Positions 36,225 to 49,088 are shown, counted from the first letter of the stretch. The stretch is 64,000 nucleotides of DNA from JANWXD01 sp035575135 (GCA_035575135.1 DATLYE010000078.1:136094-200093), one strand, 5' to 3'. Notes: generated by a model from the sequence alone, not told the origin. Numbers and translations are program-made.

Positions 36225-37820
36225 ATGCACGTCAGCAGGCGCGACCTTGTCAGACAACTGGGTTGGATGGGCGTTTCGCTGAGCTGCCTGTCCGCCTTCG
36301 GCCGTGTGGTGCGAGCCCAGACGCGGGGTCCGGCCCGGGTGGCAATTGACCTGGAACGCAAGCGCACGGACATGGACCGCCGGCTGCTCGGCGCGTTTCT
36401 CGAGCATCTGGGGCGGGCGATCTACGGCGGCGTCTACGAACCCGGCTCCCGGCTGGCTGACGAGCGGGGCTTCCGCAAGGATGTGATCGCCGAAATGAAG
36501 GAACTCGGCGTTCCCATCATGCGCTACCCGGGAGGAAATTTTGTCTCCGGATATAACTGGCTGGACGGCGTCGGACCCAAGGACAAGCGTCCGACCGTCC
36601 GGGAGCTGGCGTGGAACTCGATCGAACCGAACCAGTTCGGAACCAACGAGTTTATCGAGTGGTGCCGGCTCATCGGCACGGAGCCGCTCTTGGCGGTCAA
36701 TCTTGGCTGGGGTACCCCGGAACAAGCCGTGGCGTTGCTGGAGTACTGCAATGTGGACAAAGGCACCCGCTGGGCCGAGTTGCGGCGCCAGCACGGCTAC
36801 GATCAGCCGCACAACGTCCGTTACTGGTGCCTGGGCAACGAGATGGACGGGCCCTGGCAGATCGGGCACATGCCCGCGCGCGAGTACGGCCGCAAGGCGG
36901 CGGACACGGCCCGGCAGATGCGGAGGATTGACCGGAATCTGCAGTTGATCGCCTGCGGATCGAGCAATCCGTTCATGGCGACGTACCTGACCTGGGATCG
37001 CGAAGTCCTGGAGGAGTGCTACGACCTCGTGGATGCGATTTCGCTCCACCGCTACTTCAACAACACTTCCGAGACCAATGGCGACACGAGCCGGTTCGTC
37101 GCCTTGAATCTGCACATGGAGCGGCAGATTCTGGAGATTATCGCCGTCTGTGACTACGTGCGGGGACTGCGGAAAGCGCAAAAGCGGCTCTGGCTGTCGT
37201 TTGACGAGTGGAACGTGTGGTACCGAGCCCGGGGCGGTGACGGCAAGTGGCAGTTCGCCCCCCGGCTGCTAGAGGAGGTCTACAACCTGGAGGATGCGCT
37301 CCTGGTGGGCGGCTGTATCAATACGCTGTTGCGCCAGGCCGAACGGGTGCGGGTGGGTTGCCTGGCTCAAATCATCAACGTGATTGCGCCGCTGATGACG
37401 AATGAAACGAGCGTTCTGCGCCAGACGATCTACTACCCCTACGCCTGGGCGCTCAAGTACGCCCGGGGCAGTGTGCTCGATCTGCTGTTCGAATGCGAGA
37501 CCTACGACGTGCCGAACGTCGGGAGGACGCCGTACGTGGACGTCGCGGCCACCTGGGACGCCTCCTCGCGCGAGGCGGTAGTGTTTTTCTTGAACCGGGA
37601 TCTCAACGCCGAACGGGAAGTGCGGCTCGACTGGCGGACTGCGCCGGCCCGCGTCCTGGGTTGCGAGACACTGACGGGCCCGGACCTCAAAGCTGCGAAC
37701 ACCTTCGAGCAGCCCAAGCGGGTTGTGCCGCAGGCGCTGGAACCTCCGAAGCCGGGCTCCACGATGACGTTGAAGCTCCCGGCGCGCTCCTACACTGTGT
37801 TGCGCCTGGCGTTGGCCTGA
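36225..37820 (+). CDS. Tat-exported GH51-like alpha-L-arabinofuranosidase
   Basis: 531 aa. Twin-arginine signal (MHVSRRDLVRQLGWMGVSLS). GH51 core: FLEHLGRAIYGGVYEPGS, MRYPGGNFVSGYNW, acid/base candidate E206 in CLGNEMDGPW, nucleophile candidate E328 in SFDEWNVWY, then a C-terminal beta domain. GAGGG at 36212-36216 is 8 nt from ATG 36225 but only 2 nt from ATG 36219, so 36225 is chosen. Shorter than the neighbouring GH51 and without the CBM-like domain; probably acts on imported arabino-oligosaccharides in the periplasm. Confidence 0.92.
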   Translation: MHVSRRDLVRQLGWMGVSLSCLSAFGRVVRAQTRGPARVAIDLERKRTDMDRRLLGAFLEHLGRAIYGGVYEPGSRLADERGFRKDVIAEMKELGVPIMRYPGGNFVSGYNWLDGVGPKDKRPTVRELAWNSIEPNQFGTNEFIEWCRLIGTEPLLAVNLGWGTPEQAVALLEYCNVDKGTRWAELRRQHGYDQPHNVRYWCLGNEMDGPWQIGHMPAREYGRKAADTARQMRRIDRNLQLIACGSSNPFMATYLTWDREVLEECYDLVDAISLHRYFNNTSETNGDTSRFVALNLHMERQILEIIAVCDYVRGLRKAQKRLWLSFDEWNVWYRARGGDGKWQFAPRLLEEVYNLEDALLVGGCINTLLRQAERVRVGCLAQIINVIAPLMTNETSVLRQTIYYPYAWALKYARGSVLDLLFECETYDVPNVGRTPYVDVAATWDASSREAVVFFLNRDLNAEREVRLDWRTAPARVLGCETLTGPDLKAANTFEQPKRVVPQALEPPKPGSTMTLKLPARSYTVLRLALA

Positions 37821-37874
37821 GCGGGCGCCTGCCCGGCGGGTATCATAGGAAAGAACGAGGCCGCACGCCCTCGC

Positions 37875-40800
37875 ATGAGCCGGGCAAGATCTATGCCATA
37901 TCTGGTCGCCCATGTACTGGGGTGCGTCCTGGCTCTCTGCCTCGTCCTGCGGGCCCAGCCCGTTGCGCGTGCCCCGGAGCCGGAGCGGTACCAGCGCGCG
38001 CTTCGCCTCCTCGAGAACCGGCAGTGGTCTGCGGCCGCCGCGGAACTCCGCGCGCTGTTGCAGCGAAATCCGAATTTCGCAGAAGGCCACCTTTCCCTGG
38101 GTGTCGCACTATGGGCTGTCGGCGACCGCGAGGCGGCGCTCCGGTCTTTTGAAAAAGCCGTCCAGTTGAAGCCTTCCTCCGCCGAGGCGCAATACAATCT
38201 GGGACTCGCGCTCGCGGAGACAGGAGAGTCGGCCCGAGCCCTCAAGGCCCTCGCCGCCGCCGTCAAGCTCCGACCCTCCCACGAGGCCGCGCGCATTACG
38301 CTCGCGCTCCTGTACCAGAAAACCGGCGAGCTGGAAAAGGCGGAAGCAGAACTGCGCGAGGCCGTCCGGAGAAACCCGCGCTCGCCGGAGGCACATAACT
38401 GGCTGGGCGTGGTTCTGCTGGCGAAGGACGATTTTTCCGCGGCGATGGAGCAGTTTCGCAAGGCAGTGGAGCTGAAGCCGGACTACGTTCGTGCGCACAA
38501 CAACCTCGGTTCCGCGCATGCGCAGACCGGCAACTGGGATGAGGCCGTCGCGGCATTCCGGGCGGCGCTCCGATACGCTCCCGAAGACGCTCAGGTTCTG
38601 CTCAATCTGGCTCAAGCCCTGCGCGCGCGAGGGGATGCCGCAGAGGCCGCCGGCATCCTCCGGCAGCTGCTTCGAAAGGACCCGGGGAACCCAGCGCTTT
38701 CTTACGAGCTCGGGCAGGCTCTTCGCCAGCAAGGCGACCTGGAGGGCGCCCTGCGCGCTTTCGAGGAAACGCTCGCCCTTGCTCCGGAGATGCGGGAGGC
38801 TTATTACGCCCTGGGTTCAACGCTGCGGCAGGCGGCGGCGCGGCGCAGGCGCGCCGGGACGAGCGCCGCGGCGGAAGCCGCACAGCTGCACAGTCGCGCG
38901 CTCGAGGTTCTGCGGGCAGGCGACCGCGAGCAAGCAAAGTCGTTGCTCGCGGAAGCGGTTTCTCGCGATCCAGGCTACGCCGAGGCACACACATTGCTCG
39001 GATACCTGCTGGGGCAGGAGGGCAATCTCGCGGCGGCGCTCGAACGCCTGATGAGAGCCGTGGAACTCGCACCCGATCTGGCGCAGGCCCGTTACAACCT
39101 GGGCGTGGCCCTGTGGTACGCGGGCGAGCGGGAGCGCGCTCTTCAGGAATTGCAGGCGGCCGCAGAAGCGGATCCTTCCTTGAGCGAAAACTACGCCTTC
39201 TGGGGCATGGCGCTGAAGGAGACCGGGGATCTCAACACTGCGATGGCGAAGCTCCAGCGCGCCATCGCGCTCAACGGCAGGCTTCCGGGACCTTATTTCG
39301 ATTTGGGAGTCGTTTTTCTCCGGCTGGGTCGTTTCGAGGAAGCGCTCGGGCAGTTAGAGGCCGGTCTGAACCTGCCGGAACCGGAGGGACCTCTTCCGGA
39401 TCTGTCGCCCGTCATCGCGGAGTTGCGCGGTGCCCTCGAGAGACGGCCCGGTCAAGCCCAGGCCTATAACGTCCTCGGCCGCCTGCTCGGGCGTCAAGGG
39501 GCGGACCCGGCGGCGGCGATTGCGGCCTTCGAGCAAGCAGTGCGCCTGCGCCCGGATTTCGCCGAGGCGCACAACAACCTCGGGCTTGCTCTCATCCAGA
39601 CCGGCCAGACGGAGCGCGCCATCGCCGCCTTCCGTGAAGCGGTGCGCCATGCGCCGGACTCAGCCGAGGCACATGCCAACTTGGGCGCCGCTCTGGTGCC
39701 AGTGAACGCCGAGGAAGCCGTCGCGGAACTCGAGCAAGCCATCCGGCTCAGTCCGAACCACGTCAAGGCCCACTACAACCTGGCGACTGCCTATGCGGCC
39801 CGCTACGGGCGCAAGCGGGAGATCGAGCAGTTGCGCAAAGTGCTGGCGCTTGAACCGCAGCACGTCCAGGCGCGCTTTGCGCTGGGTAAAGCTCTGCTTC
39901 AGGAAGGCGACGTCTCCGGAGCGATCGAGCACCTGCGGGAGGCGGTGAGGCTCGATCCCAATCTGGGCGCGGCGCGCTACCAGCTTGGTCTGGCCCTGGC
40001 TCGGGCGGGCCTGAAGGAGGAGGCACAGAAGGAGCTGGAAAAAGGTCGCGCGCAAGTGGCCGAGCAGGAGCGGCTCGAGACCGCCGCGTCGCTGTTGGCC
40101 GAAGCCGAAGTACAGGCTGGGCGCGGCGACTGGCAGGCTGCGGTTGCGACGTACCGGAGAGTCGTGCGCCTGGCTCCCGAGTCCGTCGCGGCCAGAACGC
40201 GGCTTGGATCGGCGTTGTTGCAGACCGGTGATGCGGCAGCGGCAGCCGCGGAGTTCCGTCAGGCACTCGAACGAAAGCCGGATGCTTGGGAGGCGATGCT
40301 CGGTCTGGGGGAGGCGCTGACCGCTGCCGGTCAACCCGAGCAGGCGGTCCCCTGGTTGACCCAGGCGGCCCGGCTGCGGCCGGCGGCTCCCGAGCCGCAC
40401 TACCTGCTGGGCAGCGCCTACCTGCAGGCAGGAGATTATCCCCGTGCGATCGCCGCGCTGGAACAAGCCCTGAGGCTGGCGCCCGATCACCGCAAAGCAC
40501 GCGAGCAGTTGACCTTGGCGCGCAGCCTGCAGACGGCCGCGCTGCTTGAGAAGGCGCGGCCCGCAGCGCCGCCCTCCGGAGTTTCGCCTGCCGCTGCCGA
40601 CGACGCGGCCACCGTTGGGGCGGTGGAAACCCTGATTCGCGAAAGCAGATTTGCGGAAGCCGAACCCGTACTGGCGCAATACCTCAAAGAGCGCCCCGAG
40701 TCCTGGTGGGGCCACTACGCCCTTGGCTATGTCTACTTCGCGCAGCAGAGGATCGGTGATTCGATCCGGGCCCTCGCCCGGAGCCTGGAGCTGAACATCA

Positions 40801-41516
40801 ACAACGCGGAAGCGCACAAGATCCTGGCTCGCAACTTCATGCTCATCGGGCGCTACGACGCGGCGCTAACCGAGCTGCAGATGGCCGCCCGCCTCAAGCC
40901 GGACTCGGCGGAGATCCGCTACAACCTGGGTAAGGTTTACGCAGCGCACGACAACTATCCGCTGGCGCGAAAAGAACTCGAGGAGGCCCTGCGCCTCGAT
41001 CCGGAATATCTGGAAGCGTACAACGAGCTCGGCTTTGTGCTCGAGGCGCTCGGGGACGATCAGGCCGCCCTGGCGCATTATCAGAAGGCGGTCGAGCTCA
41101 ATGAAAAGCGGACGAACCGGTTCGCCGCTCCCTACGTGAACCTGAGCGCGTATTACAACCGGGTGGGGGTTCCGGAGAGCGCCCTCGAGTACGCCGGCAA
41201 GGCCGTCGCCATCAATCCCAAAGCGGACGCGGCCTGGTTTCAGATGGGCAAGGCCTATGACCGGCTGCAACGCTGGCCCGAGGCAGCGGAGGCACTGGAG
41301 AAAGCCATTGCGGTCAATCCGCGATCGTCCTCCTACCACTACGTGCTGGCGGGCGTTTATCGCCGCCTGGGCAAGCTGAAAGAGGCGCGCCAGGCGCTCG
41401 AATCGTTTCAAAAGCTGGAGCGGGAGGCTGCTGAGTTCGAAAAGAAACGCCGGGAGGCGCGCGGCGCGCAAGAGGGGGCCACGTACGCAGCTACGCCTCC
41501 GGGAACTAGAAAATGA
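37875..41516 (+). CDS. Giant tetratricopeptide-repeat protein
   Basis: 1213 aa. N-terminal signal or anchor (PYLVAHVLGCVLALCLVLRA), then roughly 30 TPR units of about 34 residues across nearly the whole length (recurring A-x-x-x-LG-x-AL-x-x-x-G and AI-x-x-LR-A-x-L-P patterns). Short breaks lie near residues 310-340 and 890-920. No enzymatic domain. Likely a periplasmic or lipoprotein-like scaffold. Its stop overlaps the start of the third CRTAC1-like protein by 4 nt, indicating a stoichiometric partnership. TATCAT at 37841-37846 could be a -10. The start is uncertain; ATG 37893 is an alternative. Confidence 0.9.
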   Translation: MSRARSMPYLVAHVLGCVLALCLVLRAQPVARAPEPERYQRALRLLENRQWSAAAAELRALLQRNPNFAEGHLSLGVALWAVGDREAALRSFEKAVQLKPSSAEAQYNLGLALAETGESARALKALAAAVKLRPSHEAARITLALLYQKTGELEKAEAELREAVRRNPRSPEAHNWLGVVLLAKDDFSAAMEQFRKAVELKPDYVRAHNNLGSAHAQTGNWDEAVAAFRAALRYAPEDAQVLLNLAQALRARGDAAEAAGILRQLLRKDPGNPALSYELGQALRQQGDLEGALRAFEETLALAPEMREAYYALGSTLRQAAARRRRAGTSAAAEAAQLHSRALEVLRAGDREQAKSLLAEAVSRDPGYAEAHTLLGYLLGQEGNLAAALERLMRAVELAPDLAQARYNLGVALWYAGERERALQELQAAAEADPSLSENYAFWGMALKETGDLNTAMAKLQRAIALNGRLPGPYFDLGVVFLRLGRFEEALGQLEAGLNLPEPEGPLPDLSPVIAELRGALERRPGQAQAYNVLGRLLGRQGADPAAAIAAFEQAVRLRPDFAEAHNNLGLALIQTGQTERAIAAFREAVRHAPDSAEAHANLGAALVPVNAEEAVAELEQAIRLSPNHVKAHYNLATAYAARYGRKREIEQLRKVLALEPQHVQARFALGKALLQEGDVSGAIEHLREAVRLDPNLGAARYQLGLALARAGLKEEAQKELEKGRAQVAEQERLETAASLLAEAEVQAGRGDWQAAVATYRRVVRLAPESVAARTRLGSALLQTGDAAAAAAEFRQALERKPDAWEAMLGLGEALTAAGQPEQAVPWLTQAARLRPAAPEPHYLLGSAYLQAGDYPRAIAALEQALRLAPDHRKAREQLTLARSLQTAALLEKARPAAPPSGVSPAAADDAATVGAVETLIRESRFAEAEPVLAQYLKERPESWWGHYALGYVYFAQQRIGDSIRALARSLELNINNAEAHKILARNFMLIGRYDAALTELQMAARLKPDSAEIRYNLGKVYAAHDNYPLARKELEEALRLDPEYLEAYNELGFVLEALGDDQAALAHYQKAVELNEKRTNRFAAPYVNLSAYYNRVGVPESALEYAGKAVAINPKADAAWFQMGKAYDRLQRWPEAAEALEKAIAVNPRSSSYHYVLAGVYRRLGKLKEARQALESFQKLEREAAEFEKKRREARGAQEGATYAATPPGTRK

Positions 41517-43306
41517 CGCTTCCTGGAGCGAGGATTTCCCGGCGCGCGTGGCTCCGCCGCCTGGCGCACCTTACGGGTTTGGTGCCGTGCCTGTCGCAGA
41601 CGGCCGCACGCGAGGGACGGCTGCTCGAGGTCAGATTCACCGACATCGCGGAGGCGGCAGGACTCGGGCACGCCCGCAATTTCTCCGGAGACCCGCGCCG
41701 CAAGCGCTACCTGCTCGAAGAAATGGGCTGCGGAGTGGCGCTGTTCGACTACGACAATGACGGCTGGCTGGACATCTTTCTGGTCAACGGGACGCGCTTC
41801 GATCTGGCGCCCGGAGAAAAACATCCGACAAGTTATTTGTTTCACAACAACCGGGACGGCACCTTCACGGACGTAACGCTGCGCGCCGGGTTGACGCGCT
41901 CCGGCTGGGGCCAGGGCTGCTGCGTGGGCGACTACGACAACGACGGCTTTGACGATCTCTTCGTGAGTTACTGGGGGACGAACGCGCTCTACCACAACAA
42001 CGGCGACGGCACCTTCACCGAGGTGGCCGAAAAAGCCGGGGTTGCAGGCAACGGCCGCCGCTGGGGCGCGGGGTGCTGCTTTCTGGACTACGACCGGGAC
42101 GGCTGGCTCGATCTGTTCGTGGCCGAATACGTCGTCTTCGATCCGGCCCGGGCGCCGGAGCCGGGCGAAGCGGCCTACTGCCGCTACAACCGCATCCCCG
42201 TGGCCTGCGGTCCTCAAGGCTACGGCGGGGGCACCAACATGCTCTACCGCAATCGCGGAGACGGAACCTTTGAAGACGTGTCGGAAAAGGCAGGCATCGC
42301 CACCCCGCGCGGCGTTGCCGAACCCGTGTTCGTGCGCCAAAACTGGAGGCCCGTGGGATCTTACGGCATGGGCGCCGTGGCTGCGGACTTCGACAACGAC
42401 GGCTGGCCGGATATCTACGTGGCCTGCGACACGGCGCCGAGCCTGCTGTATCGCAACAACCGGGACGGAACGTTCTCGGAGATCGGCGTCCGGGCCGGGT
42501 GCGCCTTTGACGAAAACGGAACGGCCCTCGGCGGCATGGGCGCCAGCGTCGCGGACTACGACGGGGACGGCTGGTTCGACATCGTGCGCACCAACTTCTC
42601 CGACCAGATCACCACCTTGTACCGTAACAACGGCGACGGGACCTTTTACGAGGCAAGCCTTCAAGCCGGCCTGATCCATACGAAGTTTCTCGGCTTTGGA
42701 GCCTGTTTCTTGGATTTCGACAACGACGGCTGGAAGGACATCATCCTGGCCAACGGGCACGTGTATCCCGAAATCGAGGGACGGAACCTGTATGTGACCT
42801 ACCGGCAGCCCAAGTTGCTGTACCGCAACCTGGGCAACGGCCGGTTCCAGGACGTCTCGGGGCGCTCCGGGCCCGGCATCACCACGGCGCAGGTAAGCCG
42901 CGGCTGCGCCGTCGGGGATATTGACAACGACGGCGACGTGGATGTGGTGGTCAACAACCTCGACGGTCCGCCTTCGCTGTTGCGCAACGACGGCGGCAAT
43001 CGCAACCACTGGATTCTGATCAAACTCGTCGGGACCCGTTCCAATCGCAGCGCGATCGGCGCCCGGGTGAAACTGACGGCAAACGGTCGGACGCAAATGG
43101 ACGAAGTCATGAGTGGGTCGAGCTACTACTCGCAGAGTGACCTGCGACTTCACTTTGGGCTCGGGGAGGCCACCCGCGCGGAGCGAATCGAGGTCAGCTG
43201 GCCTTCAGGCCTGCGCGAGACATTTTCGGACGTGGGCGCCGACCAGCTGGTCGTGATCCAGGAAGGGAAGGGAATCGTGCGGACCGAGAAATTCCCTGAA
43301 CGCTAA
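41513..43306 (+). CDS. CRTAC1-like FG-GAP/ASPIC-UnbV repeat protein 3
   Basis: 597 aa. Twin-arginine-like leader (ARISRRAWLRRLAHLTG). Same architecture as the two paralogues at 26816-30267: DxDxDG-type loops (DYDNDGWLDIF, DYDNDGFDDLF, DYDRDGWLDLF, DFDNDGWPDIY, DYDGDGWFDIV, DFDNDGWKDII, DIDNDGDVDVV), the conserved CGPQGYGGGTNMLYRN cysteine segment, and a C-terminal ASPIC/UnbV domain (IGARVKLTANGRTQ, SYYSQSDLRLHFGLG). Co-translated with the giant TPR protein (4-nt overlap), unlike the other two copies. Confidence 0.9.
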   Translation: MTLPGARISRRAWLRRLAHLTGLVPCLSQTAAREGRLLEVRFTDIAEAAGLGHARNFSGDPRRKRYLLEEMGCGVALFDYDNDGWLDIFLVNGTRFDLAPGEKHPTSYLFHNNRDGTFTDVTLRAGLTRSGWGQGCCVGDYDNDGFDDLFVSYWGTNALYHNNGDGTFTEVAEKAGVAGNGRRWGAGCCFLDYDRDGWLDLFVAEYVVFDPARAPEPGEAAYCRYNRIPVACGPQGYGGGTNMLYRNRGDGTFEDVSEKAGIATPRGVAEPVFVRQNWRPVGSYGMGAVAADFDNDGWPDIYVACDTAPSLLYRNNRDGTFSEIGVRAGCAFDENGTALGGMGASVADYDGDGWFDIVRTNFSDQITTLYRNNGDGTFYEASLQAGLIHTKFLGFGACFLDFDNDGWKDIILANGHVYPEIEGRNLYVTYRQPKLLYRNLGNGRFQDVSGRSGPGITTAQVSRGCAVGDIDNDGDVDVVVNNLDGPPSLLRNDGGNRNHWILIKLVGTRSNRSAIGARVKLTANGRTQMDEVMSGSSYYSQSDLRLHFGLGEATRAERIEVSWPSGLRETFSDVGADQLVVIQEGKGIVRTEKFPER

Positions 43307-43337
43307 CCCGGCCTGCCCACTGGGGCGCCCGCCCGCG

Positions 43338-46679
<3,342 letters not shown>

Positions 46680-46749
46680 TGCGCTCCCTCCGTTTCCGGT
46701 CCCGCCCATGGAGCGGGGCCTCCCCTAGTGCTTTCCCGTTAACGCCCGA

Positions 46750-46778
46750 CTATTATCACAAGGGCGGCACAATTGCAA
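46750..46778 (-). promoter_or_regulatory. Probable promoter of TonB receptor 2 (TTGCAA-N17-TAATAG)
   Basis: On the minus strand, TTGCAA (46778-46773) follows a T-rich run and is 17 bp from TAATAG (46755-46750); GATAAT overlaps at 46757-46752 with 15-bp spacing. The T-tract before -35 matches the promoters at 3107 and 32460. Confidence 0.5.
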
Positions 46779-46908
46779 GAAAAATCGACAGCTTCTGCGG
46801 CTGGCACGCGAACACGCGTCTTATCAATCACTTTCGGACCGAAGGCCCGCCGCTTTTTCGTCTTACGATGTGAAATGCACCGACTCGGTCGCGTCGCGTG
46901 AGCCGTGC

Positions 46909-46923
46909 GGTGCATAATGCACC
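46909..46923. promoter_or_regulatory. 15-bp palindrome GGTGCATAATGCACC overlapping the -10 of the Gfo/Idh gene
   Basis: Perfect 7-bp inverted repeat with one central base, overlying the -10 hexamer CATAAT (46913-46918). A half site ATGCACC lies at 46875-46881, exactly 42 bp (four helical turns) before the right half. A repressor operator with an auxiliary site is a reasonable reading. Confidence 0.5.
46913..46918 (+). promoter_or_regulatory. Leaderless-type -10 (CATAAT) for the Gfo/Idh gene
   Basis: Last T at 46918; the predicted start is 46925 or the adjacent A at 46926, the first base of the ATG. No ribosome binding site is present. Confidence 0.5.
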
Positions 46924-46925
46924 CT

Positions 46926-48239
46926 ATGGGAACTCAAAACTCAGACGCCATAGCCCGCCGGAGGTTCCTGGTTGGAGCACCCGTCGTCGGGGCCTTGGCC
47001 CGGCGCGTACAAGGCGCAAACGACCGCATTCGCGTGGGTTTGATCGGCTGCGGGGCACGGGGCCGCTATCTGGCCCGCCTGATGCGCGAAGTGCCGGGCG
47101 TGGAGTTTGTCGCCGTCTGTGATGTGTACGCGGCCAACGCCGAACCCGCCCGCCAGTGGGCCGGGGCGCACGCCCGGGCCTACAAGGACTTCCGCAGGCT
47201 CCTCGAGCAGAGCGACATTGATGCAGTCGTTATCGCCACTCCGGACCACTGGCACGCGATCCCCACGGTGCTGGCCTGCCAGGCGGGCAAGGATGTCTAC
47301 GTGGAAAAGCCCCTGGCCCACAACATCCGCGAAGGCCGCGCGATGGTGGAAGCGGCGAGGCGCTACAACCGCATCGTGCAGACGGGGACCCAACACCGCT
47401 CTGCGCCGCACTTTGCCGAGGTGGCGCGCATCATTCAGAGCGGTGAGCTCGGCCGTGTCCATTTCGTCCGCGTATGGAACTACAGCAACATGTTTCCCGG
47501 AGGCATTGGCCGGGAGCCTGACAGCGACCCGCCGCCCGGCCTGGACTGGGATTTCTATCTCGGCCCGGCTCCCAGTGTCCCCTTCAATCGCAGGCGCTTC
47601 CTCGGAACCTACCGCTGGTTCTGGGACTACGCCGGCGGCACTATCACGGATTTCGGCACTCACCGCTTCGACACCGTCCACCAGATCATGGGCGTGGAGG
47701 CCCCCCTGCGGGTCTCCGCCTCCGGAGGCCGGTTCGCACTCGACGACGCCGGAGAAATGCCGGACGTTCTTCAAGTCACTTACGAATACCCCGGCTTTGT
47801 GCTCAGCTATGAGGCCTGCAACCTGAACGCTCACGGTCTCGGCGGTCGCACGCCCGAGATGAAGTACTACCAGGCGCGCGGCGAGCACGACCGGCCGCAC
47901 GGCATGGCCTTCTACGGCACCAACGGCGCTCTCTTCGCCGACCGGATCGGCTACGAAATCTACCCGGAGCAGGGAAGGACCGGACGCCGGTGGGTGCAGG
48001 CCGCCGATGCCACCGCGGCTCACGTGCGGAACTTTATCGAATGCGTCCGGAGCCGGACGCGCCCCAATGCCGACGTCGAAACCGGCCACCGCTCCACGGT
48101 GGTAGCCCATCTCGGTAACATCGCCTACAAGATCGGACGCAAGCTCCGCTGGGACCCTCAAAAGGAGACTTTTCCCGAAGACCGTGAAGCGTGTGCGCTG
48201 CTAGGCCGGAATGCCCGCAAGCCATGGGACCTTCTCTAG
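46926..48239 (+). CDS. Tat-exported Gfo/Idh/MocA-family oxidoreductase
   Basis: 437 aa. Twin-arginine leader (ARRRFLVGAPVVGALA), then a Rossmann domain (VGLIGCGARGRYLARL, residues about 40-160, with EKPLAHNIREGR giving the catalytic-type EKP motif), and a C-terminal alpha/beta domain. Cofactor NAD(P), probably bound before export. Relatives oxidise or reduce secreted sugars (3-keto-glycoside type chemistry) together with ThuA and TIM-barrel isomerases, both of which occur in this window. ATG 46926 is chosen over upstream ATGs at 46905 and 46917 because the promoter palindrome covers them. Probably a single-gene unit under the palindromic operator. Confidence 0.92.
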   Translation: MGTQNSDAIARRRFLVGAPVVGALARRVQGANDRIRVGLIGCGARGRYLARLMREVPGVEFVAVCDVYAANAEPARQWAGAHARAYKDFRRLLEQSDIDAVVIATPDHWHAIPTVLACQAGKDVYVEKPLAHNIREGRAMVEAARRYNRIVQTGTQHRSAPHFAEVARIIQSGELGRVHFVRVWNYSNMFPGGIGREPDSDPPPGLDWDFYLGPAPSVPFNRRRFLGTYRWFWDYAGGTITDFGTHRFDTVHQIMGVEAPLRVSASGGRFALDDAGEMPDVLQVTYEYPGFVLSYEACNLNAHGLGGRTPEMKYYQARGEHDRPHGMAFYGTNGALFADRIGYEIYPEQGRTGRRWVQAADATAAHVRNFIECVRSRTRPNADVETGHRSTVVAHLGNIAYKIGRKLRWDPQKETFPEDREACALLGRNARKPWDLL

Positions 48240-48270
48240 AGTCCGCTCGTTGGGTCCCGAAATGCCACAA

Positions 48271-48276
48271 TAATGT
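48271..48276 (+). promoter_or_regulatory. Leaderless-type -10 (TAATGT) for the sugar-phosphate operon
   Basis: TAATGT at 48271-48276 (or AATAAT at 48269-48274) places the start at 48281-48283; the ATG is at 48282. No ribosome binding site. The gap after the previous stop is only 42 nt. Confidence 0.4.
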
Positions 48277-48281
48277 ACTGA

Positions 48282-49088
48282 ATGATTGAACAGCTTCGGC
48301 CGGGCGCGAACGCCGCGCGCGCCCGGTTTGTTTTGTTCGACTTCGACGGCACGCTGTCTTTGATCCGCTCCGGGTGGGTGGACGTGATGGTCCCCATGAT
48401 GGTCGAGATCCTGGCGGATCTGAAAACCGGCGAAAGCGAAGAAGAGCTGCGCGCGGTGGTCGAGGACTTCGTCGCCCGCCTGACCGGCAAGCAGACCATC
48501 TATCAGATGATCGAGCTGGCGCGCCAGGTGGAACTGCGGGGCGGCAAGCCGCTGGATCCGCTCGAGTACAAGCGCGCCTACCTGGCCCGGCTTCATGAGA
48601 AGATCCGCCACCGGATCGAGGAGCTCCGCGCGGGCCGCGTTCCCCCGGAAAAATATCTCGTGCCCGGCGCCCGACCCTTCCTGGAGGCGCTGCGCGAGCG
48701 GGGGCTGACCATGTACTTGGCAAGCGGCACCGACCAGGAGTACATGCGCGAGGAGGCGCGCCTGCTCGACATTGACCGTTACTTCGACGGCGGCGTCTAC
48801 GGGGCGCTGGACGATTACAAGAGCTTTTCCAAGAAAATCCTCATTCAGCGGGTGATCGCGTCGGCTGGGTGCACGGGTGAGGAGTTTCTCGGCTTCGGCG
48901 ACGGCTACGTCGAGATCGAAAACATCAAGGAGGTCGGCGGTGTGGCGGTGGGAGTGGCGACCGACGAGCCCGAGTGTCGCCAGGTCAATCCGTGGAAGCG
49001 GAATCGCCTGGCGGGCGTCGGGGCCGACTACATCATCCCCAATTTTCTCTGCGGCCCGCAGTTGCTGGCTGTGCTGTTTCCGCAATGA
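48282..49088 (+). CDS. HAD-superfamily phosphatase
   Basis: 268 aa. Motif I is FDFDGT with nucleophile D20 and D22; motif II lies in YLASGT; motif III lysine in the DDYKSFSKK region; motif IV is FLGFGDGYVE. The large cap region (about 40-150) makes it phosphoglycolate-phosphatase-like (type C1) rather than the small GmhB type. First of five genes joined by 4-nt overlaps, so a role in removing a phosphate from a kinase product of this operon is likely. Exact substrate unknown. Confidence 0.85.
   Translation: MIEQLRPGANAARARFVLFDFDGTLSLIRSGWVDVMVPMMVEILADLKTGESEEELRAVVEDFVARLTGKQTIYQMIELARQVELRGGKPLDPLEYKRAYLARLHEKIRHRIEELRAGRVPPEKYLVPGARPFLEALRERGLTMYLASGTDQEYMREEARLLDIDRYFDGGVYGALDDYKSFSKKILIQRVIASAGCTGEEFLGFGDGYVEIENIKEVGGVAVGVATDEPECRQVNPWKRNRLAGVGADYIIPNFLCGPQLLAVLFPQ

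Noticed and set aside
38000..41500. The internally repetitive DNA of the TPR gene as a tandem repeat or CRISPR array
   Set aside because: Repetition is at the protein level (34-residue TPR units) with diverged DNA; there is no fixed repeat-spacer pattern.
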